Below, piece by piece: positions 34,972-43,379 of a stretch of DNA of 64,000 nt; within the stretch, counting starts at the first letter, position 1, and the number at the start of each line of letters is the position of its first letter. The translations under genes were made by a program, and so were the position numbers. The DNA is taken from positions 1 through 64,000 of the forward strand of contig JAMLGK010000013.1 in the NCBI GenBank assembly GCA_023957995.1, read 5' to 3'. Under the pieces are notes generated by a model. The model searched no databases. It worked only from the letters and a program-made list of their open reading frames with translations, and was not told the DNA's origin. Origin of the DNA: Microthrixaceae bacterium. Lineage in GTDB: Bacteria; Actinomycetota; Acidimicrobiia; Acidimicrobiales; Microtrichaceae.

Positions 34972-35670
34972 ATCGCCGGGCCACCTTCAAGGGGGACCGG
35001 CCTCGCTGGGGGTGGATCTCGAGCGACCTCCACCGAAGGTCCGGAGACTTCTCCGGCGTCCCCTCCATCGCGCCCAGGATCAAGGTACCGACAACCTGCG
35101 ACGTCGTAGCCGGCGATTGACCCACACAACCCCTACGGTCGACAAGCGCAGTTCGACAGCCCCCAACCCGCGCAAAGTCTCGATCGGTCCGGCGCGATCG
35201 GAGTCGACTGACGCGGCCAGCTCGACAGGCCGGGCTGGTGCACTTCGGCGGGACCCAACCTCCTGACGACACCTTGCGAGCGAGTCCTGGACCGACTTCC
35301 ACGGATGGTGACGGACGCAAACGACTGCCGCTCCGCGGGTTTCGCGATGACCGGATTTCAGCGAACGGCCCCGGATCGCAGCGGCCGCGGGGTTGTCGCG
35401 GGATTCTCCCGAAAGGGCGTTGCGCTGGCGGCCTCACCGGTGCTCGACGGCGGTCCGCATCAAACCGGTCGGGGCGAGCTCCCGTACGCGTCGGTCCCAA
35501 CTCCATTGGATCGAGATAGCGATCCGCTGTCCGTCGTGAAATCAGTCCGCAGTGGATGTGGGCCCGTGACGTACCCTCGCCGGATGCGGACCAGGACAGG
35601 CGATGGCGCGGTACCGCGACGATGAACGGTGGTTTCGCGCAGGGGCCCCGCTCCCAAGACAGGGTCTAGC
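34972..35670. other. Gene-free seam in the island containing a decayed att site
   Basis: About 700 bp between the methyltransferase start and the NACHT-type gene. No credible coding frame is seen. It contains a decayed tRNA-like core (GGTGCAC...CGGGAC, 35237-35280) and the second copy of the 145-bp repeat. It looks like a junction between two elements. Confidence 0.6.
35269..35415. repeat. Imperfect ~145-bp direct repeat, right copy (internal att flank)
   Basis: Matches 31591-31736, starting at ACACCTTGCGAGCGAGTCCTGG, with the shared block ACGGATGGTGACGGACGCA, and ending near GTCGCGGGATTCTCCC. Just upstream (35237-35268) is a faded copy of the tRNA-Glu 3' core. Marks an internal element boundary. 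Confidence 0.7.
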
Positions 35671-38313
35671 GTGACCGCGATCGTTGAGAGCATCGTCGCG
35701 GCGCTGCTGTTCGAGGGCGGAGCGCGATTCGCTGCGGCGATCGCCGAGTGGCGGCGGCGACCAGGCGAGCTCCAACGCGCCGCAGATGCGGTGAACCGCC
35801 GAACCGGCTCGACACTCGACGGACCGACGGTCGATCGCTTCCTGGGCAGGAACGACTTCGTGGAGCTACTGAAGTCCGGGGCGGATGCAGCGGCCGGGGC
35901 ACTGTCAGCGGACGCAAGAGCGGCGGGACTGACCGTGCCGGACCCGGCTGCGTCGGTCCTCGCACTGCTCTCGGCGTTGAGCCTCAGCGACCTCAAGCTC
36001 GCTGAACAGGCCGGCCGCGGTGCTGTGCTGCACGCGCTCGACGAGCTGTCCGTCGGCCTGTCGTACGTGCTCGGTGAGCTCCTAGAGCCGATCCTTGAGG
36101 TCCGGAACGCACTGGAGCCGGGCGCGCAGGAGCGCGACCGGCACCTCCTGCTTCACATCGCGGAGGCGGAGGAACGCGCGGTCCACCTGTTCGAAGCGGT
36201 CGGCGTCGAGCCGGTTCTCGCACGAGAGCTGGCCACGGATCTCGGGGTCGGAACGCATTTGGAGACGGTCCCCGGCCTGGCCGTTGTCCACACCGCTCGA
36301 GCTGGCAGCGGCAAGTCGCTGTGTGCCATCCGGACCTTCGAAGCCGGGCTCGTCGATGCCGTCCTCGACCCGGCCGCGCCGATACCCGTCTTGCTGCACG
36401 CCGGTGCAGCCCACCCCCGAGGACTACGCGCCAGCGCCCTGGAGGCCTGCCAGGGACTCGGGGACCCGACCGCGCTTGGTGCCCAACTGGTCATCGACGG
36501 GCTCGACGAGGTGCAGAGGTCCACGGCCGAAGGCTTCATCGCGGAGGCACGCGCTCTGGTCGGCGCGTGGCCACGGACGAGCGCGACATGCTTCGGGCGC
36601 CCGGACCTCGATTACCGCGGCGCCGAAGTCCAGAGCCTTCCGACTCCCACGCGGGACGAGCTCGAAGCCCTCGCCGAGCGCATCAGTGGCCGCAGTCAGC
36701 CCTTCTACAACCTCCCGGCATCGGTCTGGGAGGCCGTGGCGCAGCCGCTGTTCGCCATTGGCGTCGCCGCGATCCAGGCACGCTCTGGAGATATCCCCAC
36801 CAGTCGAGCCGGAATCATCCGGTCTCTCGTCCAGAACCGCATCGGCGACCTCGAGGTGCTCGAAGACCGTCTGATCTACGAGGACCTGGCGGTCCGCCTA
36901 GCCGCTCAGGGCGCGGTGTCAGAGATCGAGGTCGGATCGGCCGCTGCGGACGAGCTGTGCGCCTCGCGGCTCGCGATCCGCGACCACGGCTTCGTCCGAT
37001 TCGCGGTCCCGCTGTACGGCGACTGGTTCGGCGCCAGGGCTCTGCTGCGGGATCCTGATGTGATGGGCACCGGCGCCCTCGATCCCAACACGTTCGACCG
37101 GTGGCGATACGCGGTGTCGCTCGCGCTCTCGATGGGTTCCACCGCCGACGCGGACCGCCTAGCCGCGGCGGTCGCGGTGGTCGCTCCAGCCGGGCTAGCA
37201 CTCATGGTCGCCGATGCCACCACACCCGCCCACGGAATGGGCGCTTCCGCAGCGCCGGGGGCGGCTATCGGTGCCGCTGCCAGCCGGATTCAGCAGGCGG
37301 CCGTAGTCGTGCACTCATGCCTCGATGACGCGCTCGCCACTCTCGGGATCGAGCTGATCGATACGTCCGCGATCGAAGCGAAGATCGAAAGCACGAGCCT
37401 CCACGTCCGTTACCCCGACATCGATGGGTCACGGACACTTGAGACTCGGACGTTCCAGCTCGGGACAGATCCGTCTTGGCCGTATTCCGAAGCCGTGAAG
37501 CGGGTCCGCGAGCAGCTAGCGAAGGCGTTGCAAGAAATGCTCGTCGCACCGGAGCACGAGGTCGCCGATGCCGAGAACGCATGGGCCCTCGCCCGGTTCG
37601 TGACGGACGACCGGTCGGTCACGAACCGACCGGTGGACCCAACAAGGGTCCTCGACGTAATCGGGGATCTGTTGCCCGAGCCGGATGCTCCGATCCGATT
37701 CGGGTGGGGCCACCGAACCTTCGCCATCACCCCCGCCGCCTACAACCGCTCGATGGACCTCGTACGACGAGCGGCGGCCGACGGTCGGGATCTGACCTGC
37801 CCCTGGCCGACCCCCGATCGCGAGATGGGACCGCGCTACGACCATCTCTACAGCGGGCTCCTCGCCGGCCAGCTGCTTCGAGGCGTGTTCAGCGCTGCGG
37901 TCGGAATCTACGAGGCGGTCGTGGCGGCCTACTTTCCGACCGCCGCTCCATTCCTCGCCGCCCAAGCCACACTGCCGGCTGTGATCCGGCTCGTGTACGA
38001 ACCCTCTGCCGGTCGAAGGTTCAGCGCAAGCGTGTTCGAGGAGTGGGTGCCGCTCCGCCCCGGCGATGAGACCCGCGTCGCAGTCGCCGTAAGCTCCGAC
38101 TTCGACGGTATGGCTCGGGTGCGCGCACACCAAGTGGATCCTTGGCACGGCACGGAGCGAGTGCCGCCGCCCTTCTCGCGGGCGTATTGGGCCAGCGACG
38201 GCATCGAGCACTTCCTGCGCTCCGACAGGCCTGCCACCGAACAAGCGCTGCGTTGGCTGGCCACCGATCTCGATGCCTTGGGCTGGGTAGAGGGCGGTTC
38301 CATCCGCTTCTGA
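35671..38313 (+). CDS. NACHT-type STAND NTPase, candidate defence protein
   Basis: 880 residues from GTG 35671 (AGGG 6-7 bases upstream; GTG 35629 is an alternative). A nucleotide-binding core is clear: Walker A TARAGSGKSLCAI (Lys215) and a NACHT-style Walker B LVIDGLDEVQ (Asp276-Glu280), followed by TSATCFGRPD (sensor-1-like Arg) and a helical winged region. The first 200 residues are helical, starting with a hydrophobic helix (TAIVESIVAALLFEGG), and match no effector I know. The 500-residue C-terminus has no TPR, LRR or WD repeats. Position in an integrative island next to restriction genes suggests phage defence, as for bacterial NACHT proteins, but this is inference. Confidence 0.75.
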   Translation: MTAIVESIVAALLFEGGARFAAAIAEWRRRPGELQRAADAVNRRTGSTLDGPTVDRFLGRNDFVELLKSGADAAAGALSADARAAGLTVPDPAASVLALLSALSLSDLKLAEQAGRGAVLHALDELSVGLSYVLGELLEPILEVRNALEPGAQERDRHLLLHIAEAEERAVHLFEAVGVEPVLARELATDLGVGTHLETVPGLAVVHTARAGSGKSLCAIRTFEAGLVDAVLDPAAPIPVLLHAGAAHPRGLRASALEACQGLGDPTALGAQLVIDGLDEVQRSTAEGFIAEARALVGAWPRTSATCFGRPDLDYRGAEVQSLPTPTRDELEALAERISGRSQPFYNLPASVWEAVAQPLFAIGVAAIQARSGDIPTSRAGIIRSLVQNRIGDLEVLEDRLIYEDLAVRLAAQGAVSEIEVGSAAADELCASRLAIRDHGFVRFAVPLYGDWFGARALLRDPDVMGTGALDPNTFDRWRYAVSLALSMGSTADADRLAAAVAVVAPAGLALMVADATTPAHGMGASAAPGAAIGAAASRIQQAAVVVHSCLDDALATLGIELIDTSAIEAKIESTSLHVRYPDIDGSRTLETRTFQLGTDPSWPYSEAVKRVREQLAKALQEMLVAPEHEVADAENAWALARFVTDDRSVTNRPVDPTRVLDVIGDLLPEPDAPIRFGWGHRTFAITPAAYNRSMDLVRRAAADGRDLTCPWPTPDREMGPRYDHLYSGLLAGQLLRGVFSAAVGIYEAVVAAYFPTAAPFLAAQATLPAVIRLVYEPSAGRRFSASVFEEWVPLRPGDETRVAVAVSSDFDGMARVRAHQVDPWHGTERVPPPFSRAYWASDGIEHFLRSDRPATEQALRWLATDLDALGWVEGGSIRF

Positions 38314-38490
38314 CGCCCGCCAGAACAGGGTCGAGGTCCGCCGACGTCCACGCTTGTTGCGCTTGCGCAACAAGCCAGTCTGTGCCACTCCCTGACCACG
38401 TCGACGCAGACAGGCTCACGCCTCCAACCGACACGCAGCACTCACGTCCGTGTCGCGTCCAGCGCACAAGCTACGTCGTGCGGCTGGCCC

Positions 38491-39285
38491 CTATCTCGAG
38501 TGCCGTCGCGAGGCACGGTTGGGGCGACCAAGGTCGGCGACCCCGACCATCGGGCTGCCGCTAGCCGGCGGAGACTCTGCGGACACTCTCATCCCGAGAA
38601 TGCTGAAGTCGTTGTGCAGGAAGAAGTACCGACGGTCCATCTCCGCTCGGCCACCTGGAAGTGCGATCTGGACGTTGCCCGCTCGGTGCTCGGCCCGGAT
38701 GGTGTTCACGACCTCTTCCACGAGGTCACCGACCGAGCGCAGGCGCACCTCCGTGGGTTCGAACGAATCCTCACTGTCCGCCCACTCTCCGGTCCACCGC
38801 AGCTCGGCACTCGGCAGAATGACGACCTCGCCGGGATCTCCCGTCAGGTGGAACACGTGCTGTCGAGCGGGGAGGCCGGGCTTGCGGTTGGCAAGGCTGT
38901 AGTCATGGGCCAACGAGCAGCGGAGTCCGTAGAGCGCCTCGATCGCCTCGTCGTCGAGCTCGGTGAAGTCGTAGAGCGCTCGGTACTTCTTCCGGGCTTC
39001 GGGCTCCGCTCGTGACCGTGCTTCGGCAGCAGCGTGCCGCACGGCGCTGCTCAGCTGATCGACCACGCAGAGATACCCGATTGCGCCGATCCAGCTCGGA
39101 GCACCCTCCCCCGCCGGGAGAAGTCCGGTCGCCGCGTCGCGCCCTTGCAGCGGCCGGCAGTCTCTCAGGGCTGCATGCAAGCTCGACTCCTGAACCAGCG
39201 GCGTGCCGCCGTGGTCGACCACCTGCGGCGGACCCAGGTAGCGGGTGAGTACCTCGTGTTCGGTCTCGGTCTGCTCGCTCGGCAT
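38491..39285 (-). CDS. HEPN-like domain protein (candidate RNase), function unknown
   Basis: 264 residues. Two helical segments frame the motif LRCSLAHDYSLAN, in which Arg122-x4-His127 fits the R-x4-6-H signature of HEPN RNases. The first part (GAIGYLCVVDQLSSAVRHAA...YDFTELDDEAIEALYG) is helical as in HEPN bundles; the C-terminal half (HVFHLTGDPGEVVILPS) is beta-rich. It is convergent with the NACHT-type gene and close to the integrase end. The family is not recognised for certain, so it could also be an unrelated helical protein. The 177-bp gap upstream of its stop (38314-38490) and the 201-bp gap before the HTH gene hold no gene. Confidence 0.5.
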   Translation of the reverse strand: MPSEQTETEHEVLTRYLGPPQVVDHGGTPLVQESSLHAALRDCRPLQGRDAATGLLPAGEGAPSWIGAIGYLCVVDQLSSAVRHAAAEARSRAEPEARKKYRALYDFTELDDEAIEALYGLRCSLAHDYSLANRKPGLPARQHVFHLTGDPGEVVILPSAELRWTGEWADSEDSFEPTEVRLRSVGDLVEEVVNTIRAEHRAGNVQIALPGGRAEMDRRYFFLHNDFSILGMRVSAESPPASGSPMVGVADLGRPNRASRRHSR

Positions 39286-39486
39286 CCCCCGAACATACGA
39301 GGAGCGGATCGGGCGCGTCTCTGGCAATCACGGGGCCCTCGAGAACCCCACCTGATGGTCACCCCTGAACAATCCTCTGAGCGCCCGCCTGACCACCAAC
39401 TCGAGGGGACCTGGTCATCCTGACCACGAGCGGCCGCCACAAGGAATTCCGCCTCGCCGCACGCCCGACGCGCGCATAGGGAGGAC

Positions 39487-39705
39487 ATGGAGCAGCCGTC
39501 ACTCTTCGACACCGAACCACTCCTCCTGACGATCCCGGAAGCGGCGCGGATGTTGGCGATCGGGCGAACGCTGGCGTATGAGCTGATCGCTGCCGGCGAG
39601 CTGGAGGTCGTGCACATCAACCGTGCCGCTCGTGTTCCGCTCGACGCGGTGCACGCGTTCGTCGAACGGCGCCGAGCCGGCAACGGTGTCGCCGTCAGCC
39701 GGTAG
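39487..39705 (+). CDS. Excisionase/MerR-like HTH DNA-binding protein
   Basis: 72 residues. The winged-HTH of the excisionase family is recognisable: LLTIPEAARMLAIGRTLAYE, LIAAGELEVVHINRAARVPLDAVHAFVERR. The SD GGGAGG precedes ATG 39487 by 4 bases. It ends 9 bp before the integrase gene, the usual pairing of a recombination directionality or control factor with an integrase. Confidence 0.88.
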   Translation: MEQPSLFDTEPLLLTIPEAARMLAIGRTLAYELIAAGELEVVHINRAARVPLDAVHAFVERRRAGNGVAVSR

Positions 39706-39714
39706 CGTCCGGCC

Positions 39715-40863
39715 ATGGCGTCGATCCGTCGACTCAACACCGACCGAGGTGTCCGCTACGAAGTGCGATGGCGACCCGCACCGGGCCAGACCGAACGCTC
39801 CCGCCGCTTCGACTCGCTGGAGCGGGCCAAGGCGTTCAAGTCGCAGACCGAGGCCGCCCAGAGCCGTGGCATCTCGTACGACCCGACCGGTGGGCGCATC
39901 CTGTTCCGCCGCTACGCCGAGCAATGGCTCGAGGGCCGGTCGCTCGCCGCCACAACCCGTGACAACTACGCCGAGACGCTCGATCGCCACGTGTACCCCA
40001 CCTCCGGTGCCACCCCGATCGGCCGGCTCACGCCCGACGAGATCCGCCGCTGGCACCGCCCCCTGCGTGAGCGCATCCCCTCGACCGCCTCACGGGCCTA
40101 CCGGATCATGCACGCCATCCTCGCCACCGCCGTCGAGGACGACCTGATCCCCCGCAACCCGTGTCGCATCAGGGGCGCCGGATCCGACCCGCACACCGAG
40201 CGCCCCTTCGTGCCCGCCGAGGTCGTCCTGGCGCTCGCCGACATCGCCCACGCCCGGATCCGCCCGATGATCCTCGTCGCCGGATTCGCCGGCCTGCGCT
40301 ACGGCGAGCTGCGGGCCCTCGGACTGCGCAACTACGACCGTCTCCACGGCACCCTCACCGTGCGGGAGTCCATCGACAAGCGCTCCCGCCGCAAGACCAC
40401 CAAGACCGATTCGAGCCAGCGCACGGTCACGCTCCCCCGCTTCGTGCTCGACGCCATCGACGCCCACCTGAGGGCGTTCGTCAGCGGCGACCCCGACGAT
40501 CCGCTGTTCCCCGGCGAGGCCGGCGGCATCATCAGCGACGGCTGGTTCCAGCGCGAATGGAGAGCAGCGCGGTCGGCGCTCGGCCTGGACGAGGTGCACT
40601 TCCATGATCTGCGCCACGCCGCCGGCACCATCGCCACGCAGCAGGGCGCGACGATGCGTGAGGTGATGGCCCGCCTAGGCCACTCCACCACGTCGGCTGC
40701 GATCCGCTACCAGAAGGCCGCCACCGACCGCGACCGAGCTTGGCCGAACGGCTCGACGGGCTGGTCGACGAGCTGCGGACCTCGGCGAACACCGGCGACA
40801 GCGGGCCCGATCGGGCCGAACGCCCCGCGGGCGCCGCGGGTTTTTCGCGGGGCGCGGGGTTGA
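39715..40863 (+). CDS. Tyrosine-family site-specific integrase (C-terminal frameshift)
   Basis: 382 residues. An SAM-like N-terminal core-binding domain (about residues 60-150) precedes the catalytic domain with FAGLRYGELRALGLRNY (Arg I), Lys in a beta-hairpin (KTTKTDSSQRTVTLPR), HDLRHAAGTIATQQG (His-x-x-Arg II), ARLGHSTTSAAIRYQKA (His/Trp and Tyr nucleophile). After Tyr the frame reads WPNGSTGWSTSC, unlike the family, while the next frame gives LAERLDGLVDELRTS, the expected ending: a net one-base shift near 40737. The catalytic residues are intact. It targets the 3' end of the adjacent tRNA-Glu gene. Confidence 0.88.
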   Translation: MASIRRLNTDRGVRYEVRWRPAPGQTERSRRFDSLERAKAFKSQTEAAQSRGISYDPTGGRILFRRYAEQWLEGRSLAATTRDNYAETLDRHVYPTSGATPIGRLTPDEIRRWHRPLRERIPSTASRAYRIMHAILATAVEDDLIPRNPCRIRGAGSDPHTERPFVPAEVVLALADIAHARIRPMILVAGFAGLRYGELRALGLRNYDRLHGTLTVRESIDKRSRRKTTKTDSSQRTVTLPRFVLDAIDAHLRAFVSGDPDDPLFPGEAGGIISDGWFQREWRAARSALGLDEVHFHDLRHAAGTIATQQGATMREVMARLGHSTTSAAIRYQKAATDRDRAWPNGSTGWSTSCGPRRTPATAGPIGPNAPRAPRVFRGARG

Positions 40864-40893
40864 CACGTCAGCATCAACCTGGCCCCGGAACCG

Positions 40894-40969
40894 AAGAATC
40901 CCCTGCGATTGCAGGGGATTCTCTGGAGCACCCCCAACGGGATTCGAACCCGTGCCGCCACCTTGAGAG
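40894..40969. repeat. attR: 76-bp direct repeat overlapping tRNA-Glu 3' end
   Basis: Same sequence as attL (31526-31601) with two mismatches. It covers the 3' part of the intact tRNA-Glu gene and its terminator-like hairpin, so the tRNA gene is restored by the inserted element's right end. The integrase stop lies about 30 bp away. Confidence 0.92.
40895..40922 (-). terminator. Terminator-like hairpin after tRNA-Glu
   Basis: A 12-bp perfect stem AGAATCCCCTGC/GCAGGGGATTCT with a 4-base loop lies directly after the tRNA-Glu 3' end, followed by a weak T tract. The same hairpin is present in attL. Likely an intrinsic terminator for the tRNA operon. Confidence 0.7.
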
Positions 40970-41001
40970 GGTGGTGTCCTAGGCCGCTAGACGATGGGGG
41001 C
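40929..41001 (-). tRNA. tRNA-Glu (anticodon CTC)
   Basis: 73 nt without encoded CCA. Acceptor GCCCCCA/TGGGGGT (first pair G-T), anticodon stem CCACC/GGTGG with loop CTCTCAA giving anticodon CTC, and T-arm with GGTTCGAATCC. It is the integration target of the island; the tRNA is intact because the inserted copy restores its 3' half. Confidence 0.93.
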
Positions 41002-41043
41002 TTGGTCACGCCACACGAGAGGTGACGGCGATCTTGTGTTGAG

Positions 41044-41115
41044 CTCGGGGGGGAGGACTCGAACCCCCAATGTCTGGACCAGAACCAGGTGTGTTGCCGA
41101 TTACACCACCCCCGA
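41044..41115 (-). tRNA. tRNA-Gln (anticodon CTG)
   Basis: 72 nt: acceptor TCGGGGG/CCCCCGA with discriminator G, anticodon loop TTCTGGT giving CTG, T-loop GGTTCGAGTCC. One mismatch (C-A) at the outermost anticodon-stem pair. Lies 42 bp upstream (same strand) of tRNA-Glu, both downstream of gltX. Confidence 0.9.
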
Positions 41116-41184
41116 AAGGCGATGCACGCCTCACAGGCGCCGCATCACGTTAGCGGATCGACCGAGATGTCCCGAACTCGGAGA

Positions 41185-41835
41185 TCACCCCCAGTTGTCG
41201 AGGCGGCGAAATCCGAACAGCTCACCCAGCCCCACCGCCACCGACTCACGGCCGAGGGTGGCCACGCTGAGACCGTCGGTGCTCGACGACACGCCGCCGC
41301 TGAGGCCCAACTCGGAAGCGATCCCCAGCAACCGACGGTTGTGATAGCCGTCGGAGACCAGGGTCACCCGATACACCCCTTGACTCTCGAGCACCCGCGC
41401 TGTCGCCGCCAACGATTCATAGGTGGAGTCACCGTCGGTGACCACAGCCATCGCACTCTCCGGCACACCCGCGTTCAAAAGGTAGGTGAACCCGGCATAG
41501 GCCTCCGTGAAGCGATCCGCCTCCTGCTTGGATCCGGTCAGAACGATCTCGGGAGCAACTCCCTGTTCGTAGAGCTCGAGGGCGTGGTCCAGCCGCGATC
41601 GGAGGACCGGCGATGGGGTGCCGTCGTACTGCGCGGCCCCCAGCACCACGATGGCTTCGCTCGCGTTGCGGTCGTCCGCGCCGGTGTTGCGGACCACTTC
41701 GGCGACTGTCCACGCGGCGTAGCCAACCAGCACCACAGCGATTGTCAGCAGCACCCGCCGGCCCCAGCGGCGCTTCGGGGCGGTTCCCCCGGCGCCGGTG
41801 GTCCCTGCGGACGTTCGATCAGCCGTTGGAATCAC
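41185..41835 (-). CDS. YdcF-family (DUF218) membrane-anchored protein
   Basis: 216 residues. One TM helix (LLTIAVVLVGYAAWTVA, about residues 28-44) then a DUF218 domain: EAIVVLGAAQYDGTPSPVLR, RLDHALELYEQGVAPEIVLTG, VTLVSDGYHNRR. The family, known from SanA/YdcF, is linked to envelope integrity or SAM binding; exact role unclear. The GTG start at 41835 overlaps the end of gltX, so it is co-transcribed with it; the ATG at 41943 would overlap gltX by over 120 bases and is rejected. Confidence 0.82.
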   Translation of the reverse strand: MIPTADRTSAGTTGAGGTAPKRRWGRRVLLTIAVVLVGYAAWTVAEVVRNTGADDRNASEAIVVLGAAQYDGTPSPVLRSRLDHALELYEQGVAPEIVLTGSKQEADRFTEAYAGFTYLLNAGVPESAMAVVTDGDSTYESLAATARVLESQGVYRVTLVSDGYHNRRLLGIASELGLSGGVSSSTDGLSVATLGRESVAVGLGELFGFRRLDNWG

Positions 41836-43219
41836 CCAGTCGCTTCCGGGCAGCGCCCAGACGGCGCTGGACCTCCTCGCGCCCGAGGATCGCCATGGAT
41901 TCGAACAACGGTGGGCCCACCCGCCGGCCGGTGACCGCCACACGGATCGGGGCCTGGAACTTGCGACGGTTCGCCCCGAGTTCCTCGGCCAGGGCGAACG
42001 TGTTGGTGTGCAGCGTCTCGGCGTCGAAGGACCAGTCCCCCATCCTGGAGATCATCGCGTCGAGCCACCCCGCGGCGTCGGGCACCATCGCCTTGTCCCA
42101 ATCGGCCTCGACGATCTCAGGCTCCTCGAGGAACAGGAAATCCACATACCCGGGGACCTCGGCCAAGGTCTCCACCCGGGTCTGCACCTCTGGCGCTATC
42201 TCCGCGAAACGGCCCGAGTCGAACCGATCGGCCCAGGCGGTCTCGGCCACATAGGGACGCGACAGCTCGGTGAGCTCCGGAACCGACAACGCACGGAGGT
42301 GCTCGGCGTTCACGTGCAGGAGCTTCTTGGGATCGAACCCCGCGGGCGCTGAGTTGATGTCGGTCACGTTGAACATCGCCGGGAACACCTCGCGCGCATC
42401 TGTGCGCACCTCGATCCCGTCCGGAGGACCCCAACCCAACAGCGCCAGGTAGTTGAACATCGCCTCCGGCAGGAACCCGCGGTCGCGGTAGTCGAGAAGC
42501 GACACGTCGTCACGACGCTTGGAGAGCTTCTTGCGCTGTTCGTTGACGATCAACGGCAGGTGTGCCTGCGTGGGACAACCCGGATAGCCGAGCGCCGAGC
42601 GCAACAGCATCTGCTTCGGTGTGACGTTCAGCAGGTCCTCTCCGCGGATCACGTGGGTGACCCCCATCTCCTGGTCGTCGACACAGTTGGCGAGGAAGAA
42701 CGTGGGGCTGCCATCGGCCCGGGCGATGACGAAGTCCTCGAGGTTCTCGTTCTCGAAGCTCACGTCACCGCGGATCAGGTCCGTCCATGCGGTCGTGCCC
42801 TCCCGGGGCACCTTGAAACGCACCGCTCTACCATCACCCGGCCCCAGATCCTGGTCCCGGTCAGCCGGGTCATAGGCACGTCCGCCGGTCCGTTCGCGCT
42901 CCTCGGGCGGCACGGGGGTGGACCAATAGGCGTTGCCGGAAGCCAGGAGTTGGTCGACCGACGCACGGTGGGCGTCCGCGAACTCGCTCTGACGCACCAC
43001 CGGACCATCCCAGTCGAGCCCCATCCACGAGAGGGCCACCAGGATCACATCGATCATCTCCTGTTGGGAGCGCTCGGTGTCGGTGTCCTCTATCCGCAGC
43101 AGGAACTCACCACCCATGGACTTGGCAGCCATCCAGTTGAACAGTGCGGTTCGGGCACTACCGAGGTGGAGGTAGCCCGTAGGGGCAGGGGCGAATCGGA
43201 CGCGGATCGGTTGGGACAC
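41819..43219 (-). CDS. gltX: Glutamyl-tRNA synthetase
   Basis: 466 residues, a full-length class I synthetase. HIGH-type motif in RVRFAPAPTGYLHLGSARTA (residues 5-24), the KLSKR variant of KMSKS in KKLSKRRDDVSLLDY (about residue 245), and a helical anticodon-binding C-terminus (AEELGANRRKFQAPIRVAVTG). Charges tRNA-Glu and, as in Actinobacteria generally, probably also tRNA-Gln before GatCAB amidation. Its cognate tRNAs lie just downstream on the same strand, with the YdcF-like gene between. Confidence 0.96.
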   Translation of the reverse strand: MSQPIRVRFAPAPTGYLHLGSARTALFNWMAAKSMGGEFLLRIEDTDTERSQQEMIDVILVALSWMGLDWDGPVVRQSEFADAHRASVDQLLASGNAYWSTPVPPEERERTGGRAYDPADRDQDLGPGDGRAVRFKVPREGTTAWTDLIRGDVSFENENLEDFVIARADGSPTFFLANCVDDQEMGVTHVIRGEDLLNVTPKQMLLRSALGYPGCPTQAHLPLIVNEQRKKLSKRRDDVSLLDYRDRGFLPEAMFNYLALLGWGPPDGIEVRTDAREVFPAMFNVTDINSAPAGFDPKKLLHVNAEHLRALSVPELTELSRPYVAETAWADRFDSGRFAEIAPEVQTRVETLAEVPGYVDFLFLEEPEIVEADWDKAMVPDAAGWLDAMISRMGDWSFDAETLHTNTFALAEELGANRRKFQAPIRVAVTGRRVGPPLFESMAILGREEVQRRLGAARKRLGDSNG

Positions 43220-43379
43220 GCACCGAGGCTACCGAACGCTCAGCAGCCTCTCAGGACGGGTAGATGTGCCCTCTGCGGATCGACCTCGGTGCGGGCATAC
43301 GATGGATGCGCACCGTGTTTCCCGAGGAGAGATCAAATTCCTCGACGAACTCCCCTACCCCGCACCGCGAGCACCACAG

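Larger units (their letters stand above)
31602..40969. mobile_element. Composite integrative genomic island in tRNA-Glu
   Basis: Bounded by the 76-bp repeats and carrying an integrase whose gene lies beside the intact tRNA, this 9.4-kb block has the standard layout of a tRNA-targeted integrative element. Cargo, left to right: two nuclease-like genes, a Vsr endonuclease and a cytosine methyltransferase (31.8-35.0 kb, minus strand), a gene-free 700-bp seam with a decayed attachment site, a NACHT-type NTPase, a HEPN-like gene, an excisionase-like HTH gene and the integrase. No replication, conjugation or structural phage genes are present, so it is a small defence-type island that may no longer move because the integrase is frameshifted. 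Confidence 0.9.

Noticed and set aside
35238..35625. Open frames in the island seam as small genes
   Set aside because: No SD, no domain, and they overlap the decayed att repeat.
40740..40982. Separate small gene overlapping the integrase end and tRNA
   Set aside because: Its first part is the shifted integrase C-terminus and the rest is translation through the terminator and tRNA.
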